The translations under genes were made by a program, and so were the position numbers. A stretch of DNA of 50,977 bases from Acidimicrobiales bacterium (GTDB taxonomy: Bacteria; Actinomycetota; Acidimicrobiia; Acidimicrobiales; UBA8592), in the NCBI GenBank assembly GCA_013912105.1, contig JACERY010000012.1:1-50977 (forward strand), written 5' to 3'. The notes below the pieces were generated by a model, which saw nothing but the letters and a program-made list of their open reading frames with translations, did not search any database and was not told where the DNA came from. Of the stretch, positions 35,546 through 42,643 are shown in pieces (position 1 is the first letter of the stretch; every line of letters starts with the position of its first letter).

Positions 35546-36523
35546 TTAACGTATAAAAATGATTGGTATCCAGTCAAGGACATGTTTGGGATTTTCATTC
35601 CCTCTATGAACATAGACTTGTGAATGTATTGCTTTGATCTTGCCATTTCCATAATTTTTTTCTTCTAAAATTTTATGTTCAAATGATAAAAGGTCTCCTT
35701 CAAAAACAGGTGCTACGTGATCACACATGTGCCAACCTAAAATTGTTGCTGTATTAGGAAAAATTCTACTGAGAGAGGCTTGTGCAAGTGCAACTGTATG
35801 CCCACCATAAACAAGACGTTTGGAGTATGGTGACGCTGTTGAATCACGATGAACTGCAGCCATATTTTGCGTTAGACGAACTAATCCGAGTGCTTGGTCA
35901 ACAACATCTTTCATTGGGTCTTTAACTATCTGACCTAGTTGGATCTCATTGCTTCCTTCTAAATGGTTCAATTCCCAATTCTGATAACTTCTATCCTCAT
36001 AAGATGTGAGAGTGAGATCTGGTCCGTCACCTAAATTGTCTTGGTGGCCTGGCAGAATATCGCCCCGCAGCTTTACAAGAGGACAGCGATAATAAATAAG
36101 TACTGGTTCGCTATTCGCTTTTGTTGTTATTTTCAAAAGCACCTTTCCTCTGTGAGGTCTATTTTCCTTTGGTTTACTATCTTGCATTGCGATTACTTCT
36201 GTTGTCGTCTGTAACGTTTCACCTAAAAAAACCGGTCGAAGAATACGAACATCGCGGTAGAACAAATTTGCTATAACTTTTTTAGTAGCGACCGTGCTTG
36301 CCCCAATTGAGAGGTGAAGTAATAAACCCGGACTTAACAATCGATTGGACGAACCTGTCACAGCATTACTTATTTTTGAATCAAGAACTAACTGTAATGA
36401 CTCTCCAATTATTGATTGGTAGGTAGATGCCATTCCTGAATCGGCAACGAGAGCTGGTGGGGTCGGGAATAGCATTCCCGGTTCCATATCCTCGTAATAT
36501 GGTCCGTCATTTTCAATATTCAT
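35546..36523 (-). CDS. MaoC-family double-hotdog dehydratase
   Basis: A 325-residue protein with two hotdog halves. The first half contains a degenerate MaoC region and the second contains NMAAVHRDSTA and YGGHTVALAQASL, resembling beta-methylmalyl-CoA/mesaconyl-CoA hydratases and acyl dehydratases. It is the first gene of a five-gene minus-strand operon (MaoC, SDR, ADH, SDR, FetB). A role in acyl-CoA hydration in a degradation pathway is inferred. Confidence 0.72.
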   Translation of the reverse strand: MNIENDGPYYEDMEPGMLFPTPPALVADSGMASTYQSIIGESLQLVLDSKISNAVTGSSNRLLSPGLLLHLSIGASTVATKKVIANLFYRDVRILRPVFLGETLQTTTEVIAMQDSKPKENRPHRGKVLLKITTKANSEPVLIYYRCPLVKLRGDILPGHQDNLGDGPDLTLTSYEDRSYQNWELNHLEGSNEIQLGQIVKDPMKDVVDQALGLVRLTQNMAAVHRDSTASPYSKRLVYGGHTVALAQASLSRIFPNTATILGWHMCDHVAPVFEGDLLSFEHKILEEKNYGNGKIKAIHSQVYVHRGNENPKHVLDWIPIIFIR

Positions 36524-36667
36524 ATAAACCTCTGCTTATTTTCATGATGCCTCAAACCAGAGAAATTTCCTACTTCGTTTCTTGATGACTAGATTTTCAA
36601 ATTATTAGCCGATATCAGTTTCGTGAGGTAGCCTTCACATCGGTAATCAATTGAACCGGTGAGTGAT

Positions 36668-37738
36668 ATGACTCTTGGAAAGAAATCTTCTGAAAGACTA
36701 GAAACAGGGTTAACTTTTGATGATGTCCTTCTCGTACCTAGACGGTCATCAATTCGCAGTCGTCAAGACGTATCTCTTGAGACGAAATTGACAAAAAATA
36801 TACAAATTAATCTTCCAATTCTTGCAGCGAATATGGATACTGTTTGTGAGCAAGAAATGGCTCTAGCTCTAGCCCGTTTGGGTGGTGTTGGAATCCTACA
36901 CAGATTCCTGACTGTCGAAGCACAAGCGGAAATGGTTGAGAATGTAAAGCATGAAAATTCTGAGTATGTTGTTGGCGCTGCTATTGGAACGGACCATGAT
37001 GCAATCGTAAGGAGTAAAGCCCTTGTTGACTCTGGAGTTGATGTGCTGGTTTTAGATATAGCCCATGGTCACGCTGAACACGCTATCGATGCTTTGAAAC
37101 AACTGAAAGATTCGTTTCCTGATACTGATGTAATTGCTGGAAATGTGGCAACTCAAGCTGGAGCAGAAGATCTCTATGAAGCAGGTGCAGACGCTATTAA
37201 AGTTGGAGTTGGCCCCGGTGGAGTTTGTACGACACGATTGGTTGCTGGGGTAGGGGTACCTCAATTAACTGCAATATTTTCAGCAAGTGTTGTTCCCATT
37301 CCTGTAATAGCCGATGGAGGAATAACCTCTTCAGGGGACATAGCAAAAGCTATAGCTGCTGGTGCAGATTCTGTAATGATCGGATCTATGTTTGCTGGAA
37401 CAAAGGAAAGTCCGGGAGAAGTTGAATCCTCTCCTAAAGGGCTAGTGAAACGTGTTAGAGGAATGGCAAGTTTTGAAGCAATTGAAGCTAGAGCAATTAG
37501 GACTGGTGAACTTGTTGATGATGAATATTTTGAGCAGCGAGCACCCGAGGGAGTTGAAGGTGTTGTCCCTTACAAAGGAGAAGTTTCAAAACTAATTGCT
37601 CAAATGGTCGCAGGTCTAAAAAGCGGAATGAGTTATAGCAATGCAAGAACTATTCCTGAATTCTGGGAAAAAGCTGAATTTATTCGAGTTACGTCAACGG
37701 GTTTGAAAGAGAACAAACCACACGCAACATTCGATTAA
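36668..37738 (+). CDS. IMP dehydrogenase/GMP reductase homologue lacking CBS domains
   Basis: A (beta/alpha)8 barrel of about 356 residues from ATG 36668, which has GGTGA as ribosome site (a GTG at 36659 is the longer option). TFDDVLLVP opens it, the phosphate and cysteine loop is [11 protein letters not shown] with Cys near residue 180, and the flap region is [15 protein letters not shown]. GuaB normally carries two CBS domains between the first barrel strands; here they are absent. Either a GMP reductase (mycobacterial GuaB1 type) or a compact IMPDH is possible. The reaction decides purine flux but cannot be settled here. Confidence 0.85.
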   Translation: MTLGKKSSERLETGLTFDDVLLVPRRSSIRSRQDVSLETKLTKNIQINLPILAANMDTVCEQEMALALARLGGVGILHRFLTVEAQAEMVENVKHENSEYVVGAAIGTDHDAIVRSKALVDSGVDVLVLDIAHGHAEHAIDALKQLKDSFPDTDVIAGNVATQAGAEDLYEAGADAIKVGVGPGGVCTTRLVAGVGVPQLTAIFSASVVPIPVIADGGITSSGDIAKAIAAGADSVMIGSMFAGTKESPGEVESSPKGLVKRVRGMASFEAIEARAIRTGELVDDEYFEQRAPEGVEGVVPYKGEVSKLIAQMVAGLKSGMSYSNARTIPEFWEKAEFIRVTSTGLKENKPHATFD

Positions 37739-37765
37739 CAGAAATTCGTCTAATTCGAGGAAAAT

Positions 37766-38485
37766 ATGTCTAATGATGAATCTGAATTAGGGGAACGTCA
37801 AAGACGAGCGCTTAAAATAGCTGCTTCATTTAGCGGAAGATTTTTTCGAAAAATTGTTTGGTATGGAATTAGATTATTCCTTTACCCATATTTTCGAGTC
37901 CGAGGTAATTCCGCGCATCACCTGGATGTTCCTGGACCAGTAATCTTGGCTCCCGTGCATCGTTCTAACCTTGATGCGCCTTTGCTTGTTGTACAAACAC
38001 CACGAATGATTCATGCGCTCGCAAAAGAATCATTATTTTCATCTAAACCAATTGCTTGGATCATGTCTGCATTGGGAGGTGTACCAGTCAATCGAGGAGT
38101 TGCAGATCGTGATGCTTTAAAAGCGGCACAAACTCTATTAGAACAAGGAGCCTCAATTATTGTTTTCCCAGAAGGGACACGACAAGAAGGTCAGGCCGTA
38201 GGTGAAGTTTTTGATGGGGCAGCTTTTCTCGCTGCAAGAACAGGGGCAAAAGTGATCCCCGTTGGAATCAGTGGTACAGAATCAGCTTTGCCTCCTGGAA
38301 CCAAAATACCTCGCCGAGTTCGAGTTCAAATAGTTGTCGGTGAGCCGATGGAACTAAAAAATCCTGAAGGCGGTCGTGTTGCTACTTCAACTAGAAAAGC
38401 ATTTACAGAGAATTTGCGAAAAAAGTTACAGGAAGCCTTTGATCAATCGCGGGCAAACATAAGCAATAACTCATTGCTTTCTTGA
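37766..38485 (+). CDS. plsC: 1-acylglycerol-3-phosphate acyltransferase
   Basis: A 239-residue glycerolipid acyltransferase making phosphatidic acid. The HRSNLDAPLL motif is the catalytic HxxxxD, FPEGTRQEG is the substrate-binding motif, and IPVGISGTESALPPG is the usual later block. It lies 27 bases after the IMPDH homologue. It converges on an SDR gene with a two-base gap. Confidence 0.9.
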   Translation: MSNDESELGERQRRALKIAASFSGRFFRKIVWYGIRLFLYPYFRVRGNSAHHLDVPGPVILAPVHRSNLDAPLLVVQTPRMIHALAKESLFSSKPIAWIMSALGGVPVNRGVADRDALKAAQTLLEQGASIIVFPEGTRQEGQAVGEVFDGAAFLAARTGAKVIPVGISGTESALPPGTKIPRRVRVQIVVGEPMELKNPEGGRVATSTRKAFTENLRKKLQEAFDQSRANISNNSLLS

Positions 38486-38487
38486 TC

Positions 38488-39255
38488 TTAAGCGGTGTAA
38501 CCACCATCTACATTTAATATCTGTCCGTTAATATAGTTCGCTCGCATAGATGCCAAGAAACATACAGCTTCGGCGATATCTAAGGCGTTACCGTATCGTT
38601 TAAGCGGAATGTTTGCTGTTGCGGCATCTAGGTCACTTTGGGTATATTCTCCATTATTTATAAGATTTTCTGCCATTCCGTCACTAAGCATTCCAGGGCC
38701 AACAGCGTTTGCTCTTACCCCATATCGTCCTTCTTCTTTTGCTAAGCCCTTTATTAATAATTCAATAGCTGCTTTTGGGCTAGCAGAAAGTCCATCTTTT
38801 ATAGGGTATCTATCCGTTGCAGCGGTTGTAACTGCAGTGATGCTGCCCTTGTGATTACGTAACTGCGGGAGAGTAGCGGAAACCGTAGTGAAAAAAGAGT
38901 TGACTTCTTGATGAAGGTGATCAGCGAATTGTGCAGGCTCGATATTAGATAAATGTTTCTGCGGAACAGTTGGGCCAGCAGCATAAATGAAAGAATGGAT
39001 ACCACCATGATCTAATAATTCATTAGTGAATTGATTGACTTCAATTACATTTGAGAGGTTAAGAGATCTACTAATGCATAAGCTGCCTTGATTTAAAATT
39101 TCACTTTTAAGTTGTTCTGCTTTTTCTGTATTCTGATGGAAAGTAAAAGCTACGTTGCTACCTCGTTCTGATATCAAACGGCAAATTTCTGAACCTATTC
39201 CACCTGAACCCCCTACAACAAGTGCGATACCGTTGTGATTTTTAAAATCTTCCAT
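38488..39255 (-). CDS. SDR-family protein lacking the catalytic tyrosine
   Basis: A 255-residue SDR with the cofactor motif VGGSGGIG and the C-terminal QILNVDGGYTA. The region that should hold YxxxK reads GLSASPKAA: the Lys remains but Tyr is replaced, and a Pro sits before the Lys. The AAGPTVP segment stands in for NNAG. It may be a divergent or inactive member, or the active site may be shifted. Transcribed alone, convergent with plsC. Confidence 0.75.
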   Translation of the reverse strand: MEDFKNHNGIALVVGGSGGIGSEICRLISERGSNVAFTFHQNTEKAEQLKSEILNQGSLCISRSLNLSNVIEVNQFTNELLDHGGIHSFIYAAGPTVPQKHLSNIEPAQFADHLHQEVNSFFTTVSATLPQLRNHKGSITAVTTAATDRYPIKDGLSASPKAAIELLIKGLAKEEGRYGVRANAVGPGMLSDGMAENLINNGEYTQSDLDAATANIPLKRYGNALDIAEAVCFLASMRANYINGQILNVDGGYTA

Positions 39256-39435
39256 TTGTATCTCCTTGATGTCCTTCCTTTAGATTGGCACAGACGAGGA
39301 CGTAAGGGTATTTCATGATTATTTCTTCATTCTGAATTACTTTTTTGCCTTAAATTGATTTTAGAAATACTAAATTTATAAGAAGTTAAATACTTTCTTT
39401 ACCGAAACTGTAGGAAAGGCTCTATTGTTATCTCT

Positions 39436-40614
39436 GTGAAAGCTTTAGTCTTTGAACGAAAAGAATTGAAATACGCTGCTGCGGCGATTGGTTCACGTTT
39501 ATCTCGGGGTTTGGGCTCACAGGTTGGACCTCTTAGTCTAAAAGATATTGACCCACCAGAAATACCAGCTAAAGGATGGGAGAGAGTCTTTCCTTTGTTA
39601 TCAGGTATTTGCGGCAGTGATCTTGCAACTGTAGAAGGACGATCAAGTCGTTATTTCGAACCTTTTGTTTCATTTCCCTTTGTTCCGGGACATGAGGTAG
39701 TTGGCCAACTTGAAGATGGAACTAGAGTGGCTCTTGAACCTGTTCTAGGCGCTGAAAGCCGCGGGGAAAACCCGCCTTTTGATGGTGCATGCCCTGGAGA
39801 TGGTGATGATTACGGGTATTTACTTAGCGGCCCAATCGGGGATGGTTTACAGGTCGGCTATTGCAGTGATACGGGCGGAGGTTGGAGCACACAATTAGTT
39901 GCTCATCATTCTCAGATACATGAAGTTCCTGCTGATATTTCTGATGAGGGTGCAGTAATTCTTGAACCCGCAGCTGGGGGTGTACACACAGCACTTAAGG
40001 CAAAGATTCAATCAGGTGATGTAGTAGTTGTTCAGGGGTCCGGAACTATGGGCCTATGTAGTATCGCTGCGATTCGCGAATTAACAAATGCTGAAACAAT
40101 TATCGCTTCAGCCAAATACCCATTGCAAAGAACACTTGCTGAAGAATTCGGAGCTGACATTGTGGTGGGCCCAAGTGAATTGAAAAGAGCAGTTCGTCAA
40201 GTGACAGGTTGCAGAATGATTGGTAATTCCTTATCTGGTGGGAGCAACGTCACAATAGATGCAGTTGGGAATGCTTCTTCTATAAAAACTTCTTTGGACA
40301 TAACAAGGCCTCGAGGGCGTGTGGTAATGCTTGGAATGCCTGGGGTTACCAAAGTAGACCTAACTCCTCTATGGCATCGAGAAATTGAAATGGTTGGATC
40401 CTATACCTATGGAACTGAGGAACTTTCTGATGGCGAGACCACAAGCAGTTATGAACTAGCTTTTGATCTGGTTCGCGAAAAGAAATTAGAGAAACTTGTA
40501 ACAGATACATATCCGCTTGACCGGTACCAGGATGCTATTCGTCATGCAGCCGATGCAGGTTCACTTGGGTCTGTGAAAGTTGTATTTGATATGCGGAATG
40601 AAAAAAGAAGATAA
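39436..40614 (+). CDS. medium-chain dehydrogenase without a full structural zinc lobe
   Basis: A 392-residue zinc-type dehydrogenase with GICGSD and PGHEVVG supplying catalytic zinc ligands and the cofactor fold QGSGTMGLCSI. The structural zinc loop is degenerate: the region after LEPVLGAESRG holds only one Cys (GACPGDGDD). The start is GTG without a clear ribosome site. The substrate is unknown. Divergent from the Tyr-less SDR with 180 bases between. Confidence 0.82.
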   Translation: MKALVFERKELKYAAAAIGSRLSRGLGSQVGPLSLKDIDPPEIPAKGWERVFPLLSGICGSDLATVEGRSSRYFEPFVSFPFVPGHEVVGQLEDGTRVALEPVLGAESRGENPPFDGACPGDGDDYGYLLSGPIGDGLQVGYCSDTGGGWSTQLVAHHSQIHEVPADISDEGAVILEPAAGGVHTALKAKIQSGDVVVVQGSGTMGLCSIAAIRELTNAETIIASAKYPLQRTLAEEFGADIVVGPSELKRAVRQVTGCRMIGNSLSGGSNVTIDAVGNASSIKTSLDITRPRGRVVMLGMPGVTKVDLTPLWHREIEMVGSYTYGTEELSDGETTSSYELAFDLVREKKLEKLVTDTYPLDRYQDAIRHAADAGSLGSVKVVFDMRNEKRR

Positions 40615-40621
40615 ATTCTTC

Positions 40622-41128
40622 TTAGTTTTCTGTTTCCTTGGGCGGTCTGTAAAAGATTCCTAATAAACCAGTTGCTGCTAAAAGCCCACCTCCAGCTGAA
40701 ATCAATAAACCTGTGTAGCCATCAAGTTTATTATCCAGGCATATTGCATGATCAATTGACCACTCTCCTGGTCCGATCATTGCTATGGTAACCGCACTGA
40801 TAGCAAGGATGAAAACATATTCCCACCCCTCATTAATGATCATGAAGCCATTTTTGCTATGAACAGTCCAGTAGGCAACTGACATTAGTCCGACAAATCC
40901 TAAAGCAGCGAAAGATGTAAGAAAGCCAGCGGCTAAGAAGATACCTGAGCCAATTTCACCACAGGCAGCTAAGAAAGCGTGTGCTTTACCTGGGCGCATA
41001 CCCATACTGTCAAACCATCGGCCAGTTCCTTCAATCTTGCCACCTTTAAAGAACTTGTTATACCCGTGTGCGGCGAGTGTTAACCCAAGTGCAATTCGTA
41101 TAATTAGTAGTGGTAATTCAATTTCCAT
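40622..41128 (-). CDS. DoxX-family membrane protein
   Basis: A 168-residue protein with four membrane segments and the DoxX pattern RIALGLTLAAHGYNKFFKGGKI near the start. The start is ATG 41128, with AAGGA five bases upstream. DoxX proteins are linked to thiosulfate:quinone oxidoreduction or to a membrane redox complex with superoxide dismutase; neither partner is adjacent. Confidence 0.85.
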   Translation of the reverse strand: MEIELPLLIIRIALGLTLAAHGYNKFFKGGKIEGTGRWFDSMGMRPGKAHAFLAACGEIGSGIFLAAGFLTSFAALGFVGLMSVAYWTVHSKNGFMIINEGWEYVFILAISAVTIAMIGPGEWSIDHAICLDNKLDGYTGLLISAGGGLLAATGLLGIFYRPPKETEN

Positions 41129-41265
41129 ATGCTTCCTTAACCTGTGTTTGAAGATCGTACTTCTAGAGATTGCCACACGTTTACGAAAAAATCTTGTTTA
41201 CTTAGATTAAACATGGAGACAGTATATTTTATGTTTCTTTTCATAGGTTCCCCTAGCATGGAAAT

Positions 41266-41523
41266 ATGTTTGGAACTGTCATAAGTATTGTTGTAGCTGT
41301 TATCGCTGGGTATGTAATACTTCGACTAGGTTTTAGCATTTTTCGGCTTTTAGCCACACCGTTACCTGAGCCACCACCTGCAGGTGAGTTACGTAAGGTA
41401 AAACTTAATTTTCGTTGTTCCACTTGTGGTAGCGAAGTCAGAATGACTGTGGCAACGGATGAGCATCCGGACCCGCCTAGGCATTGCATGACAGAAATGG
41501 ATCTTTTACGACAAGAAGAGTAA
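41266..41523 (+). CDS. small membrane-anchored zinc-ribbon-like protein
   Basis: An 85-residue protein with a single N-terminal membrane helix (about residues 5-30), a Pro-rich linker (PLPEPPPAG), and a compact Cys region: CSTC then HC about 22 residues later. The CxxC/HC layout suggests a metal site. GGAAAT precedes the ATG. No family is recognised; conservation with crgA next door would be informative. Confidence 0.6.
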   Translation: MFGTVISIVVAVIAGYVILRLGFSIFRLLATPLPEPPPAGELRKVKLNFRCSTCGSEVRMTVATDEHPDPPRHCMTEMDLLRQEE

Positions 41524-41610
41524 ATCCCTTTTGTTGAATGCTTTAGATTTCTCCATGCCTGTGGATGTTGTTGTTATTGTTAATGATGTTTCATATGGGG
41601 AAACTGTTAG

Positions 41611-41619
41611 TTATCCACA
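41611..41619 (+). promoter_or_regulatory. perfect DnaA box in convergent intergenic region
   Basis: TTATCCACA matches the DnaA consensus exactly. A second near-perfect box (one mismatch) lies 15 bases further on the opposite strand, and a two-mismatch copy lies at 41560-41568. The surrounding 175 bases are between convergent genes and therefore need no promoter. Confidence 0.6.
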
Positions 41620-41634
41620 GCATGTGAGAAACTT

Positions 41635-41643
41635 TGGGGATAA
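41635..41643 (-). promoter_or_regulatory. near-perfect DnaA box
   Basis: TGGGGATAA on the plus strand (TTATCCCCA on minus) differs from the DnaA consensus at one position. It faces the perfect box at 41611-41619 and is immediately followed by a very A-T-rich stretch. Confidence 0.45.
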
Positions 41644-41660
41644 ATTACAAAGATGTAATT
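41643..41660. repeat. inverted repeat AATTACA-AAGA-TGTAATT
   Basis: Two seven-base arms with a four-base spacer lie next to the DnaA boxes, followed by about 40 A-T-rich bases up to the crgA stop. It could be a protein-binding site or a weak two-sided terminator. Confidence 0.5.
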
Positions 41661-41697
41661 ATTACTTTTGTTACTTATTTTGGAAAAAATATTTGAA

Positions 41698-41985
41698 CTA
41701 ATGTAATTGCGTAGCAGTGATGATGCCCGCTAGAACCAAACCAAGTCCTCCAAGAAGATACCAATTGCTAGTTCCGCCAGGCAAAAGATCCACATAATTT
41801 ACAATTATCATGGCAGTTCCTGCTCCGAGTAAACCAAACATGGTTGGAGTGACCCATCGAGAGGTAATTTGGTTTGTAGGGGTGTATCCCATTGACGTCG
41901 CTCCTGTCGGAGGAAGATTGTCGGGCCGAGTCCCTTTTTTAGTAATTCTTTTACTTTGTGTTCGCTCTTTTGGTGGTTTTCCCAT
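41698..41985 (-). CDS. crgA: cell division protein CrgA
   Basis: CrgA is a small actinobacterial membrane protein that recruits and regulates FtsZ-ring and cell-wall synthesis partners. A basic N-terminus (MGKPPKERTQSKRITKK) is followed by two membrane segments: RWVTPTMFGLLGAGTAMIIV and YLLGGLGLVLAGIITATQ. The length (95 residues) fits. The start at ATG 41985 gives the usual MxK-type N-terminus; ATG 41994 is an alternative. Its position beside trpG and pknB is the same as in mycobacteria. Confidence 0.85.
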   Translation of the reverse strand: MGKPPKERTQSKRITKKGTRPDNLPPTGATSMGYTPTNQITSRWVTPTMFGLLGAGTAMIIVNYVDLLPGGTSNWYLLGGLGLVLAGIITATQLH

Positions 41986-42062
41986 GTAGTTCATGATAGG
42001 AGACAACACCAAAGAATCATATTTACTAGTAGATTTCCTAGAACTCCACTAACCTCCAATTC

Positions 42063-42632
42063 GTGGGTTCGCGTGTTCTTGTTATTGATAATTATGATTC
42101 TTTTGTTTATATCCTTGTTCAATATTTAGGTGAACTTGGTATTGAACCGATTGTCTTTCGAAATGATAAGGCCACTATTGATGAAATTATGGACATTGAC
42201 CCTGACTGGTTTCTAATAAGTCCAGGCCCTGGAACACCTAATGATGCTGGATTATCTCTTGAGGTAATTGATCATTTCAAAACTACTAAACCTATATTTG
42301 GTGTATGTTTGGGGATGCAATGCATAGGAGATTCATTTGGTGGTGAAATAATACGAGCTCCTGAAGTAATGCACGGAAAGATATCTCATATCTCACATAA
42401 CGGTGGTGGGGTCTACAAGGATTTACCTTCACCGTTCAAGGCAACTCGCTATCACTCATTAATTGTAGATCGGGACTCTTTGCCCAATTCGCTCGAAGTA
42501 ACTGCAGAATCAGAAGACGGTCTGATTATGGGATTACGTCATAAAGAATTCCAGATTGAGGGTGTTCAATTTCACCCTGAATCAATTTTAACTACAAATG
42601 GGCAATCTATTCTGAAGAACTTTCTTAAGTAA
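42063..42632 (+). CDS. trpG: anthranilate/aminodeoxychorismate synthase glutamine amidotransferase
   Basis: The glutaminase subunit that supplies ammonia for tryptophan or folate synthesis. VIDNYDSFVY opens it, the catalytic Cys is in GVCLGMQCIG near residue 81, and His and Glu are in VQFHPESIL. The start is GTG. The neighbourhood (crgA, trpG, pknB) matches the actinobacterial cluster, in which this gene is called trpG or pabA; the partner (TrpE or PabB) is not visible. Confidence 0.92.
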   Translation: MGSRVLVIDNYDSFVYILVQYLGELGIEPIVFRNDKATIDEIMDIDPDWFLISPGPGTPNDAGLSLEVIDHFKTTKPIFGVCLGMQCIGDSFGGEIIRAPEVMHGKISHISHNGGGVYKDLPSPFKATRYHSLIVDRDSLPNSLEVTAESEDGLIMGLRHKEFQIEGVQFHPESILTTNGQSILKNFLK

Positions 42633-42643
42633 TTTTTCTATTG

